Below are positions 15,685-24,229 of a stretch of DNA of 55,068 bases, in pieces. Location of the stretch: the NCBI GenBank assembly GCA_937926145.1, contig CALANW010000141.1:1-55068 (forward strand), given 5' to 3'. Below the pieces are notes generated by a model that ran no database searches, was not told the DNA's origin, and saw only the letters and a list, made by a program, of their open reading frames with translations. Within the stretch, counting starts at the first letter, position 1. Each line of letters opens with the position of its first letter. The position numbers were made by a program, and so were the translations under genes. Source of the DNA: an uncultured Ruminococcus sp. (lineage in GTDB: Bacteria > Bacillota > Clostridia > Oscillospirales > Ruminococcaceae).

Positions 15685-16590
15685 ATGGCACAGTTCATAT
15701 CAACATTGTTTAACGGACTCAGTTTAAGCTCGATAATTCTGCTGACCTCGATAGGTCTTGCGGTCACATTCGGACTTATGAGAGTTATCAATATGGCGCA
15801 CGGCGAATTCGTTATGATAGGCGCATATATGACTTATGTTACACAGCAGATATTTGTTGCTGTTTTCCCCGCGAGCGTGAGAGATATTTATTATATAGTA
15901 TCTATTCCCGTTGCATTCGGAACGGCGTTCCTGCTCGGAAGTCTGCTTGAAAGATTCGTCATTCAAAGGCTTTACGGCAGAGAGATCGACAGCCTGCTCG
16001 CAACATGGGGCATAAGCCTTATCTTACAGCAGGCGGCACGAAGCATCTTCGGAACGCAGGGCGTTAACGTTACCGCACCGTCATTCTTGCAGGGCGGCGT
16101 AACGGTCGGCGGCTGCACTTTCTCTTATAACAGAATCTTCATTATGTTTATGGTTCTGCTTTGCCTGCTTATCGTTTGGGTAATAATGTACAAGTCGAAC
16201 TTCGGCAAGCAGATGAGAGCCGTAATGCAGAACAGACCAATGGCACAGTGTATGGGAATCAACTCCCGAAAGGTCGATAATATCACGTTCGCGCTCGGTT
16301 CGGGTCTTGCAGGCATCGCAGGCTGCTCCGTTGCACTTCTCGGTTCGATAGATTCAACGGTCGGTCAGAGCTACATCGTAAACTCGTTTATGGCAGTCGT
16401 TCTCGGCGGCGTTGGAAAGCTCGCAGGAACGGTGCTTGGCTCGACGATAATCGGTTCGGCAAGCATTTTCACCGAAAATTATACTTCATCTACAATAGCA
16501 AAGGCTATCGTGCTTCTCATCGTTATTGTATTTCTTCAGAAGCGTCCGCAAGGTCTGTTCGTTATCAAGAGCAGAAGCCTTGACGAATAA
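15685..16590 (+). CDS. urtB: urea ABC transporter permease UrtB
   Basis: A 301-residue LivH-type permease of the branched-chain amino acid/urea (HAAT) family with about eight hydrophobic segments. Typical features are TFGLMRVINMAHGEFVMIGA near the N-terminus, LERFVIQRLYGREIDSLLATWG, and GGVGKLAGTVLG near the C-terminus. The start ATG 15685 (MAQFISTL) is chosen over an in-frame start at 15607, because 15607 would encode the hairpin sequence and AAAGGA lies just before 15685. It forms the membrane channel with UrtC. Confidence 0.93.
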   Translation: MAQFISTLFNGLSLSSIILLTSIGLAVTFGLMRVINMAHGEFVMIGAYMTYVTQQIFVAVFPASVRDIYYIVSIPVAFGTAFLLGSLLERFVIQRLYGREIDSLLATWGISLILQQAARSIFGTQGVNVTAPSFLQGGVTVGGCTFSYNRIFIMFMVLLCLLIVWVIMYKSNFGKQMRAVMQNRPMAQCMGINSRKVDNITFALGSGLAGIAGCSVALLGSIDSTVGQSYIVNSFMAVVLGGVGKLAGTVLGSTIIGSASIFTENYTSSTIAKAIVLLIVIVFLQKRPQGLFVIKSRSLDE

Positions 16591-16607
16591 CCAAAGGAGA
16601 ATGAGAT

Positions 16608-17723
16608 ATGAACAAGCTTATAAAAAAACAAGGTTCAAATATCTGCTTCGGCGTTATAGCGGTCGTGCTTGCAGTTATGCCGCTGCTGTATTCCGCAGGA
16701 CTTATGAACAGTTCAACAGTTCTTTTCCTCGGCAAATGCACAGCCTTTGCGATCGCAGCGATGGGCATCGACCTTATATGGGGCTATACGGGAATTCTTA
16801 GCCTCGGTCACGGACTTTACTTCGCACTCGGCGGCTATGCAATGGCAATGTATTTAAAACTTCAAAGCACGGGCGGAAAAATTACAGACTTTATGCACAC
16901 GGGCGGACTTACGGAACTTCCGCTCGCTTGGAAGCCGTTCCTTAACCTGCCGATCTCGCTGATAATGATAATCGTTGTCCCCGCAGTTGTTTCGGGTGTT
17001 ATCGGCTACTTCATCTTCAAGAGCAGAGTTAAAGGTGTTTATTTCTCGATCATTTCGCAGGCGCTCACTTGGGCAGCGTATTCGATCTTCATCGCACTTT
17101 CGCCTTATACGAACGGAAACGTCGGCATCACCGAGATAAAATCTATCTTCGGCAGCATCAAGGGCGAATCGAACAAGAGCAGAATGTTCCTGCTTTTCTA
17201 TGTTGCACTCGCAGTAATGATAGGTGTTTATGCGCTCTGCAAATTCCTTGTAGGAAGAAAATTCGGCAAGCTCCTTATCGCAATAAGGGACGGCGAGAAC
17301 CGTACGTATTTCTCGGGCTACAGAGTTAGCAGCTACAAGACCTTCGTTTATGTTTTATCTGCTGTTATCGCAGCTGTTGCAGGCGCAGTTTTCGTAAACT
17401 TCAACGGCAGCATCACACCATCGCAGATGACGATATCCTATTCTATCACAATGGTAATTTGGGTAGCTATCGGCGGCAGAGGAACTATCATCGGCGCAGT
17501 TATCGGTGCATTCCTCATCAACCTTTGCGAATACAACCTCAGCTCGGGCGCAATGGTTGAGATCTGGCAGTATATCATCGGCGCAGTTTTCTGCATAACG
17601 ATACTCTTCTTCAAGGGCGGCATCGTTGGATTCGTAAAGGATCAGCTCCCCGAGATCATCGCTTCGAGAAAGAACAAGAAGGCGAAGTCTGAAAAGGCTT
17701 CCGCCGAAAAAGTAAAAGCATGA
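16608..17723 (+). CDS. urtC: urea ABC transporter permease UrtC
   Basis: A 371-residue LivM-type permease, longer than UrtB as usual for the pair. Conserved stretches are GYTGILSLGHGLYFALGGYAMAMYL, FKSRVKGVYFSIISQALTWA, GNVGITEI, and the family EAA-like loop GRKFGKLLIAIRDGENRTYFSGY. The C-terminus is a basic tail rich in Lys and Glu. AGGAG precedes ATG 16608, and the gene follows urtB by 17 bases. It is predicted to have about nine or ten membrane segments and to pair with UrtB. Confidence 0.93.
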   Translation: MNKLIKKQGSNICFGVIAVVLAVMPLLYSAGLMNSSTVLFLGKCTAFAIAAMGIDLIWGYTGILSLGHGLYFALGGYAMAMYLKLQSTGGKITDFMHTGGLTELPLAWKPFLNLPISLIMIIVVPAVVSGVIGYFIFKSRVKGVYFSIISQALTWAAYSIFIALSPYTNGNVGITEIKSIFGSIKGESNKSRMFLLFYVALAVMIGVYALCKFLVGRKFGKLLIAIRDGENRTYFSGYRVSSYKTFVYVLSAVIAAVAGAVFVNFNGSITPSQMTISYSITMVIWVAIGGRGTIIGAVIGAFLINLCEYNLSSGAMVEIWQYIIGAVFCITILFFKGGIVGFVKDQLPEIIASRKNKKAKSEKASAEKVKA

Positions 17724-17739
17724 AAGGAATGTTTACAGT

Positions 17740-18510
17740 ATGACAAGCAATGAAAACGTACTTGAAATAAAAAATATTTCCGTATGCTTTGACGGATTTT
17801 ACGCTCTGACGGACGTTCGTACAAATGTAAAAAGGCACACGATACACTTTTTCATCGGTCCGAACGGCGCAGGAAAGACAACTCTTCTCGATATAATATG
17901 CGCAAAGACGAAGCCGACCGCAGGAAACATTATGTATTACCCCGAGGGCAGAGAGCCGATGCGTTTGACGGGAATGAAAGAGTACAAGATCGTTCGTGAG
18001 GGCATCGGCAGGAAGTTCCAGGTGCCGAGCGTTTTTGTGAACCTCACGGTGCTTGACAATATGATACTTTCACTCAAAGGTCACAAGGGCATAATGGATT
18101 CTATCTTCGGAAAACCGTCCGAGGAGGAGCTGAAAAGCATTGATGAAGTGCTTGAAAAGGTCGGACTTCTCGATAAAAAGGACATTCGTGCAGGAAGTCT
18201 TGCACACGGTCAGAAGCAGTGGCTTGAAATTGGTATGCAGCTCGTTCAGAAGCCTGAGATAATAATGCTTGACGAGCCTGCGGCAGGAATGGGCAAGCCC
18301 GAAACGTTCCGCACGGGCGAAATTCTCAAAAAGATCAAAGATGAATGTACCGTTATCGTGATCGAACACGATATGGACTTTGTAAAGCAGGCGGCTGACA
18401 CCGTTACCGTCCTCCACGAGGGAAAAATTCTTATGGAGGGCGACATAAGTGATGTTCTTGCCGACAAGACTGTTCAGGCGGTCTATCTCGGAAGAGGGGG
18501 AGAAAAGTAA
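17740..18510 (+). CDS. urtD: urea ABC transporter ATP-binding protein UrtD
   Basis: A 256-residue LivG-type ATPase that energises urea import. Walker A is GPNGAGKTT at about 40-48. The signature is LAHGQKQWLEIGMQL, an LSGGQ variant typical of UrtD, and Walker B is IIMLDEPAAGMG. The His switch lies in VIEHDMDFV. The stop codon overlaps the start of urtE by one base (18510), indicating translational coupling. Confidence 0.93.
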   Translation: MTSNENVLEIKNISVCFDGFYALTDVRTNVKRHTIHFFIGPNGAGKTTLLDIICAKTKPTAGNIMYYPEGREPMRLTGMKEYKIVREGIGRKFQVPSVFVNLTVLDNMILSLKGHKGIMDSIFGKPSEEELKSIDEVLEKVGLLDKKDIRAGSLAHGQKQWLEIGMQLVQKPEIIMLDEPAAGMGKPETFRTGEILKKIKDECTVIVIEHDMDFVKQAADTVTVLHEGKILMEGDISDVLADKTVQAVYLGRGGEK

Positions 18511-19202
18511 TGCTCAAAGTTGAACACATTGACGCTTGCTACGGCGAAAGCAAGGTCATAAGCGACCTTTCATTTGAAGTTCCGAAAGGAAAGATAGTGA
18601 GCCTTATCGGCAGAAACGGCGTTGGCAAAAGCACGACCCTCAAAAGCATAATGGGGCTTGTAAAAACACCCTCGGGAAAGATAATTTTCGACGGAAAGGA
18701 CATTATCAAAATGCCGACCTACGAAAGAGTAAAGCTCGGCATCGGATATGTTCCGCAGGGACGTGATATCTTTCCGCAGATGACCGTTCAGGAGAACATC
18801 GAGCTTGGCTTGCAGCCGCTCGGCGGAAAGGGAAAAGTTCCCGATTACCTCTATGAGCTTTTCCCGATACTTCCTAAGTTCGCAAAGAGAAAAGGCGGCG
18901 ACCTTTCGGGCGGTCAGCAGCAACAGTTGGCAATTGCGAGAGCGCTTGCGGCTGACCCGAAGATAATCATTCTCGATGAGCCGACCGAGGGTATTCAGCC
19001 GTCTATCATTCAGGATATCGGCGCAGCGATACGCCGCATAAACGAGTGGAAAGGCATCACGGTGCTGCTCGTTGAACAGTATCTCGACTTCGTGCTTGAA
19101 AATGCGGAGGAGATATATGTAATGGAAAAGGGTTCTATCGTCTTCAAGGGCGAACGGAACGAAAACGATCATAATGAGATACGCCGTCTTATGACGGAGT
19201 AA
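18510..19202 (+). CDS. urtE: urea ABC transporter ATP-binding protein UrtE
   Basis: A 230-residue LivF-type ATPase, partner of UrtD. Walker A is GRNGVGKST at about 34-42, the Q-loop region has GYVPQGRDIFPQMTVQENIELGL, the signature is LSGGQQQQLAIARAL, and Walker B is IIILDEPTEGIQPS; the last phrase is typical of UrtE. It overlaps urtD by one base. Two small membrane protein genes follow before urease. Confidence 0.93.
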   Translation: MLKVEHIDACYGESKVISDLSFEVPKGKIVSLIGRNGVGKSTTLKSIMGLVKTPSGKIIFDGKDIIKMPTYERVKLGIGYVPQGRDIFPQMTVQENIELGLQPLGGKGKVPDYLYELFPILPKFAKRKGGDLSGGQQQQLAIARALAADPKIIILDEPTEGIQPSIIQDIGAAIRRINEWKGITVLLVEQYLDFVLENAEEIYVMEKGSIVFKGERNENDHNEIRRLMTE

Positions 19203-19233
19203 TATACAAATTTCTATCAGGGAGGAATTATTT

Positions 19234-19620
19234 ATGGCTTGCTTTATTGCACCCGTAACGGAAGCTATCGTTACAACTATCACAGAAAAGGTTCTTCATT
19301 CGCACGAATGTAAGGCTGAACGCGAGGGAAAGGAACTCACCTGCAAATTCTCCGAGAAGCTCGGACTGCTCAACAAGATGCTTTGGGGCGGCTCTGCTCT
19401 GCTTGCATTTGAGCATATCTGGCACGGCGAAGTAGTTCCGTTTTTCCCATTCTTAACGGCGGCAAATGACCCCGAAACAACGCAGGTGATGCTGCACGAA
19501 ATTGCGACCTCGGGCGTTGCAATGGCGGCGCTTGTAACAGCCGTCTGGGCAGGAATTTTATGCATCGGAGCAGCAGTAAGAAAGAAAGCTGACAAGACCG
19601 CAAAGGAGAGTGCAGAATAA
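19234..19620 (+). CDS. small membrane protein of the urea cluster, unknown function (X)
   Basis: A 128-residue protein I do not recognise. An N-terminal amphipathic stretch carries HSHEC (His22, His24, Cys26) and Cys37. A first hydrophobic region (about 46-75) holds EHIWHGE (His61, His64, Glu65), and a second membrane span covers about 92-114. A short charged Lys/Glu tail follows. GGGAGG precedes ATG 19234. The gene lies 31 bases after urtE and overlaps the next gene by one base, inside an unbroken transport-to-urease gene order. The His, Cys and Glu residues near the membrane could bind nickel or another metal; that is a guess. A role in urea, ammonia or nickel handling is inferred from context only. 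Confidence 0.75.
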   Translation: MACFIAPVTEAIVTTITEKVLHSHECKAEREGKELTCKFSEKLGLLNKMLWGGSALLAFEHIWHGEVVPFFPFLTAANDPETTQVMLHEIATSGVAMAALVTAVWAGILCIGAAVRKKADKTAKESAE

Positions 19621-19931
19621 TGACACTTCTTATAACAATCTTTGCGGCAGTGATTTCAACGGCTGTATGGTACACAAACAGCAAGGCTCGTGAAATGAAG
19701 ATCGGAACGCTCTGCTGTATGTACTGGGGAGCATCGCTGATGTGGCTCGTTGATGCGGTTGTTGAATATATGGAAATGGGCGCGGAGTTTTTCGTACCCG
19801 ATGCGCAGGCAATGCTCAACGACGGCTTTTTAGGCTTGTCGGCAGTTGCTCTCGGACTTGTTATCTGGACGGTTATTGTCCTTGTAAAAGACCCGAACGG
19901 CGTTATTAAAAAAATGATTATCCACAAATAA
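19620..19931 (+). CDS. small membrane protein of the urea cluster, unknown function (Y)
   Basis: A 103-residue protein with three predicted membrane spans (about 2-18, 28-50 and 70-89) and a short basic tail. The second span contains LCCMYWGASLMWLVDAVVEY, with two adjacent Cys and the acidic residues Asp45 and Glu49, unusual inside a membrane helix. It starts within the stop codon of the preceding gene (TAATG), so the two proteins are likely made together and may form a complex. I do not recognise the family. It is followed by a terminator-like hairpin and then ureAB. Confidence 0.75.
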   Translation: MTLLITIFAAVISTAVWYTNSKAREMKIGTLCCMYWGASLMWLVDAVVEYMEMGAEFFVPDAQAMLNDGFLGLSAVALGLVIWTVIVLVKDPNGVIKKMIIHK

Positions 19932-19939
19932 AACCGTTT

Positions 19940-19968
19940 ATCCGTCCGCATTTTGCGCACGGATTTTC
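19940..19968 (+). terminator. hairpin between membrane protein Y and ureAB (possible attenuator)
   Basis: ATCCGTCCGC (19940-19949) pairs with GCGCACGGAT (19955-19964) with one C-C mismatch, followed by TTTT. It could partially terminate transcription between the transport part and the enzyme part of the cluster. Confidence 0.5.
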
Positions 19969-19997
19969 GGCGTATATTCTGAAAGGAATGAGAAAAA

Positions 19998-20687
19998 ATG
20001 CATCTTACACCGAGAGAGCAGGAAAGATTGATGATACACTCCGCAGGCGAGCTTGCGAAGCAGCGAATGGCGAGGGGGCTGAAGCTCAACTACCCCGAGG
20101 CTATTGCTTACATAACCTCCGAATTGCTGGAGCTTGCCCGTGACGGCAGGACCGTTACCGAGCTTATGAGCATCGGAAAGCAGCTTTTGACCTGCGATGA
20201 TGTTATGGACGGCGTACCCGAAATGATACACGAGATTCAGCTTGAAGCGACTTTCCCCGACGGAACGAAGCTTGTCACCGTTCACGAACCTATCGTGCCG
20301 AACAACAATATTATCCCCGGCGAGCTTCTTATCGAGGACGGCGAGATAGAAATAAATTCGGGCAAGGACAGCTCCGAGCTTACTGTTACAAACACAGCCG
20401 ACAGACCTATCCAGGTCGGCTCTCACTTCCACTTTTTTGAGGTCAACAAGGCACTCGAATTCAACCGTGGGCTTGCTTACGGTATGCGTCTTGATATCCC
20501 TGCAGGAACAGCGGTGCGTTTTGAACCGGGCGAGAGCAAGCGTGTAAAGCTTATCGCGATCGGCGGAAAGCGTGTCGGCTTCGGACTTAACGATCTTGTT
20601 CAGGGCGCAATGGACGACCCTGATGTTAAGGCAAAGGCGATCGAAAAGGCTAAGGAAAAAGGATTCTTGTTCGGGGAGGGTGAGTAA
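19998..20687 (+). CDS. ureAB: fused urease gamma-beta subunit
   Basis: A 229-residue fusion of the urease gamma (UreA, about 1-100) and beta (UreB, about 105-229) subunits, the arrangement also known from Helicobacter UreA. The gamma part has LTPREQERLMIH, LNYPEAIAYI and LLTCDDVMDGVPEMI. The beta part has IVPNNNIIPGELL, NTADRPIQVGSHFHFFEVNKAL, GMRLDIPAGTAVRFEPGE and FGLNDLVQG. It assembles with UreC into the cytoplasmic nickel enzyme that splits urea into ammonia and carbamate. The start has GAAAGGAATGAG upstream of ATG 19998. One base separates it from ureC. Confidence 0.95.
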   Translation: MHLTPREQERLMIHSAGELAKQRMARGLKLNYPEAIAYITSELLELARDGRTVTELMSIGKQLLTCDDVMDGVPEMIHEIQLEATFPDGTKLVTVHEPIVPNNNIIPGELLIEDGEIEINSGKDSSELTVTNTADRPIQVGSHFHFFEVNKALEFNRGLAYGMRLDIPAGTAVRFEPGESKRVKLIAIGGKRVGFGLNDLVQGAMDDPDVKAKAIEKAKEKGFLFGEGE

Positions 20688-20688
20688 A

Positions 20689-22401
20689 ATGTTCAAAATG
20701 TCAAGAAAGCAGTATGCAGATATGTACGGCCCTACAACGGGCGATAGGATTCGTTTGGGTGATACTTCGCTCATTGCCGAGGTCGAAAAGGACTACTGCG
20801 TTTACGGCGAAGAAGCAAAATTCGGCGGCGGAAAATCGCTCCGTGACGGTATGGGTCAGTCCTGCTCCGTCCCCGACAGCGAATGTCCCGATACGGTCAT
20901 CACAAGTGCGGTCGTTATCGACTCAACTGGCATTTACAAGGCTGATATCGGAATAAAGGACGGAAAGATCTGCGGCATCGGCAAGGCAGGCAACCCCGAC
21001 ATTATGGACGGCGTTACACCCTCGCTCGTTTTCGGCGCATCGACCGAAGCTATCGCAGGCGAGGGACTTATCCTCACCGCTGGCGGTATCGACACGCATA
21101 TCCATTTCATCAGCCCGACACAAATTGAAACTGCGCTTTATTCGGGCATCACAACGATGATAGGCGGCGGCACGGGTCCTGCTGACGGCACGAACGCTAC
21201 CACTTGCTCACCGGGCAGATTCAACATCGAAAAAATGCTCGAAGCTTCGGAAGAATACCCGATGAACCTCGGCTATCTCGGCAAGGGCAACAGCGCAGGC
21301 ATCGAGACTCTCACCGAGCAGGTCGAAGCAGGCGCTTGCGGCTTGAAGATACACGAGGACTGGGGCGCAACTCCGTCCGTTATCGACAAGGCTCTGACCG
21401 TTGCGGATAAATATGACGTTCAGGTTTCTATCCACACTGACACGCTCAACGAGGGCGGTTTTGTCGAGGATACCCTTGCCGCAATAAATGGCAGAACTAT
21501 CCACACATACCACACCGAGGGCGCAGGCGGCGGACACGCTCCCGATATTATCAAGGCGGCTGCGTTCCCGAACGTTCTTCCCTCGTCCACGAACCCGACA
21601 ATGCCTTTCACCGTCAACACGATAGACGAGCATCTTGATATGCTTATGGTCTGCCACCACCTTGACAGCAAAGTTCCCGAGGACGTTGCTTTCGCTGATT
21701 CGAGAATTCGTCCCGAAACCATTGCCGCTGAGGACGTTCTCCACGATATGGGCATTTTCAGTATGATGTCGAGCGACTCGCAGGCAATGGGACGTGTCGG
21801 CGAGGTCATCACAAGGACTTGGCAGACGGCTTCAAAGATGAAAGATCAGCGCGGCGCTCTCCCCGAGGACAGCGAACGAAACGATAATTTCAGAATAAAG
21901 CGCTATGTTTCAAAATACACGATTAACCCTGCGATCACGCACGGCATCGCCGATTATGTCGGCTCGGTCGAGGTCGGAAAATTCGCCGATCTTGTACTCT
22001 GGAAGCCGTCGATGTTCGGCGTAAAGCCCGAAATGATAATCAAGGGCGGTTTTATCTGCGCTTCAAAAATGGGTGATGCGAATGCTTCTATCCCAACACC
22101 TCAGCCGGTCGTTTACACAAAGATGTTCGGTGCAAACGGACTTGCCGTAAAGCGCTGCTGCATAAGCTTCGTATCGGGTGCGGCTGTTGAAAACGGCATA
22201 AAGGAGCGGCTTGGACTTCAGAGGATAGTTCTTCCCGTGAAAAACTGCCGAAATATCGGCAAAAAGGATATGCGCTTCAACAACGTGACGGGTGATATTA
22301 AGGTCGATCCCGAAAATTACCGTGTTACCGTTGACGGAAAGCTCATCACCTGCGAAGCGGCGCAGAAACTTCCTCTTACGCAGAAATACTACCTTTTCTA
22401 A
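20689..22401 (+). CDS. ureC: urease alpha subunit
   Basis: A 570-residue catalytic subunit of normal family length. All key residues are present: nickel ligands His137 and His139 (DTHIHF), the carbamylated nickel-bridging Lys220 (GLKIHEDWG), ligands His249 and His275, the mobile flap with Cys322-His323 (MVCHHLD) and Asp363 (SSDSQAMGR). The start is ATG 20689, one base after the ureAB stop, with GGGAGGGTG upstream; the longer in-frame extension into ureAB is not used. The protein acts in the cytoplasm as the UreAB-UreC complex after nickel insertion by UreDEFG. Confidence 0.97.
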   Translation: MFKMSRKQYADMYGPTTGDRIRLGDTSLIAEVEKDYCVYGEEAKFGGGKSLRDGMGQSCSVPDSECPDTVITSAVVIDSTGIYKADIGIKDGKICGIGKAGNPDIMDGVTPSLVFGASTEAIAGEGLILTAGGIDTHIHFISPTQIETALYSGITTMIGGGTGPADGTNATTCSPGRFNIEKMLEASEEYPMNLGYLGKGNSAGIETLTEQVEAGACGLKIHEDWGATPSVIDKALTVADKYDVQVSIHTDTLNEGGFVEDTLAAINGRTIHTYHTEGAGGGHAPDIIKAAAFPNVLPSSTNPTMPFTVNTIDEHLDMLMVCHHLDSKVPEDVAFADSRIRPETIAAEDVLHDMGIFSMMSSDSQAMGRVGEVITRTWQTASKMKDQRGALPEDSERNDNFRIKRYVSKYTINPAITHGIADYVGSVEVGKFADLVLWKPSMFGVKPEMIIKGGFICASKMGDANASIPTPQPVVYTKMFGANGLAVKRCCISFVSGAAVENGIKERLGLQRIVLPVKNCRNIGKKDMRFNNVTGDIKVDPENYRVTVDGKLITCEAAQKLPLTQKYYLF

Positions 22402-22414
22402 AGGAGCATGAACT

Positions 22415-22930
22415 ATGATAACAGAAAAAATAATCGGTAAACTTGACGAAAATATCAAAACCGATAAAAAAATAGAATATGTTTCGGTCGATTGGTTCGA
22501 GCGCGATAAAAAGCTTCTCCGCAAGACCACCGATTCGGGCGAAGATATCGGAATAAAGATCGGCGAGCCGCTCAACGAGAATGACATCATCTATGAGGAC
22601 AAAAAAAGGCTTGTTGTTGTCACGATCGCACCGTCCGACCTTATCAGCGTGAGCATTGGTTCGATAGAGGAGATGGGACGGCTCTGCTTTGAGCTTGGAA
22701 ACCGCCATTTATCGCTTGCTATCGGTCACGACAATGTAAAATGCCCTTACGATGAGCCGACTTTTGAGTATCTGAAAAAGCTCGGATTCAACGCCGTAAA
22801 GACCCACGAAAAATTCACGGGCTACACCGAATGTAAGGGTCACGCTCACACCGATGCTCACGGAAATGCTCAGCATTCTCACGAGCATCATGAGCATCAC
22901 CATGGTGAATGTCACCATGAACACCATTGA
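22415..22930 (+). CDS. ureE: urease nickel metallochaperone UreE with His-rich tail
   Basis: A 171-residue nickel chaperone. The N-terminal peptide-binding domain (about 1-70) is followed by the metal-binding domain with GNRH (95-98) and the LAIGHDNV segment (GH at about 104-105) typical of the family. The C-terminal tail from residue 143 contains 14 His and one Cys, a nickel-storage extension as in Klebsiella UreE. AAGGAG precedes ATG 22415. The end overlaps the probable ureF start by 14 bases, indicating coupling. It hands nickel to UreG. Confidence 0.93.
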   Translation: MITEKIIGKLDENIKTDKKIEYVSVDWFERDKKLLRKTTDSGEDIGIKIGEPLNENDIIYEDKKRLVVVTIAPSDLISVSIGSIEEMGRLCFELGNRHLSLAIGHDNVKCPYDEPTFEYLKKLGFNAVKTHEKFTGYTECKGHAHTDAHGNAQHSHEHHEHHHGECHHEHH

Positions 22931-23594
22931 CAAAATGCCGTTTCTGCGGCTCATTCAGGCGCTTGATCCGCTGTTCCCGATAGGTGCGTTCACGCTTTCC
23001 AACGGTATGGAAACCTACGTTCAGAAGAATATAGTAAAGGATAAAAACAGCCTTTCGGAGTTTCTGAAAGCGTATCTCTACACTCTTCCGACGGGTGATG
23101 CAGGCTTCGCCGCAAGGGCGGCGCTCGGAGATGACCCGCTGTTCCTTGATGAGCTTTTTACGGCGGCAAGATCGCCTTTTGAACTGCGGAACGGCAGCAG
23201 GAATCTTTGCAGGCGCTTGATAAAGACAGAAGCGGCAATGGGCAGCTGTCCTCTGCTTGAAGAATACGGAAAAAATATTGCCGAGGGCAAAGCGAACGGA
23301 AGTCACCCCGTTGCGGTCGGACTTTTTATCCGTGACATCGGTGCAGACGTTTATGACGGCGTTGCAATGTACTGCTACAGCCTGCTTTCGTCAATGGTTA
23401 ATCACGCTGCGAAGCTCGTTCCGTTGAGCCAGCTGGACGGTCAGGCGGCTCTTGCGGGAGCGATAGAGGATATACCGAAAGCAGCGGAGCTTGCGATGAA
23501 AGTGGAAACGGATGACCTTGGCATCGGCGGTGCAGGCTTTGATCTGCGTTCAATGGAGCACGAAAAGCTTTATTCGAGAATTTATATATCTTGA
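22917..23594 (+). CDS. ureF: urease accessory protein UreF
   Basis: An alpha-helical accessory protein of about 225 residues that, with UreD and UreG, activates apo-urease. Family hallmarks are IQALDPLFPIGAFTLSNGMETYV near the start, and GSHPVAVGLF and YSLLSSMVNHAAKLVPLSQLDGQ later. The start is uncertain. ATG 22917 and 22902 both overlap the His-tail codons of ureE, and ATG 22935 would give a shorter protein; none has a strong ribosome binding site, consistent with translational coupling. The longer reading from 22854 would translate the ureE His-tail region and is unlikely. Confidence 0.92.
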   Translation: MNTIDKMPFLRLIQALDPLFPIGAFTLSNGMETYVQKNIVKDKNSLSEFLKAYLYTLPTGDAGFAARAALGDDPLFLDELFTAARSPFELRNGSRNLCRRLIKTEAAMGSCPLLEEYGKNIAEGKANGSHPVAVGLFIRDIGADVYDGVAMYCYSLLSSMVNHAAKLVPLSQLDGQAALAGAIEDIPKAAELAMKVETDDLGIGGAGFDLRSMEHEKLYSRIYIS

Positions 23595-23617
23595 TATTTT
23601 GATAGGGAGAAATAAAA

Positions 23618-24229
23618 ATGGCTTATGTAAAGATCGGCGTCGGCGGTCCTGTTGGTTCAGGCAAGACCGCACTTATCGAACGCCTTACAAGAAAAATGTC
23701 TGAGGAATACAGCATCTGCGTTGTCACGAACGATATTTACACCAAGGAGGACGCTGAGTTTCTTATAAAAAATTCAGCACTTCCACCCGAAAGGATAGTC
23801 GGCGTTGAAACGGGCGGCTGTCCCCACACGGCTATCCGTGAGGACTGCTCGATGAATCTTGAAGCTGTCGATGAAATGGCTGCACGCTTCCCCGATGTTC
23901 AGATAATCTTCATCGAAAGCGGCGGCGACAATCTCTCCGCAACGTTTTCGCCCGACCTTGCAGACGCTTCTATTTACGTTATCGATGTTGCGCAGGGCGA
24001 AAAAATACCGAGAAAGGGCGGTCCGGGCGTTACGCGTTCCGATCTTCTCGTTATAAACAAGACCGACCTTGCTCCGCTCGTAGGTGCGAGCCTTGAAGTA
24101 ATGGCGTCCGATTCAAAGCGAATGAGAGGGGACAGACCGTTCATGTTCACGAACCTTATGACTCTTGACGGCGTTGACGCTGTTATCGATTGGATAAAGA
24201 AAAACGTCCTTTTTGAGGACTTAAAATGA
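23618..24229 (+). CDS. ureG: urease accessory GTPase UreG
   Basis: A 203-residue SIMIBI-class GTPase that drives nickel delivery. The P-loop is GPVGSGKT (10-17). The nickel-binding Cys-Pro-His motif is at 68-70 (TGGCPHTAIRED). ESGGDNL (switch region) and VINKTDLAPLVGASL (guanine specificity, NKTD) complete the picture. Length is normal. GGGAG precedes ATG 23618 and the end overlaps ureD by four bases (ATGA). Confidence 0.96.
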   Translation: MAYVKIGVGGPVGSGKTALIERLTRKMSEEYSICVVTNDIYTKEDAEFLIKNSALPPERIVGVETGGCPHTAIREDCSMNLEAVDEMAARFPDVQIIFIESGGDNLSATFSPDLADASIYVIDVAQGEKIPRKGGPGVTRSDLLVINKTDLAPLVGASLEVMASDSKRMRGDRPFMFTNLMTLDGVDAVIDWIKKNVLFEDLK

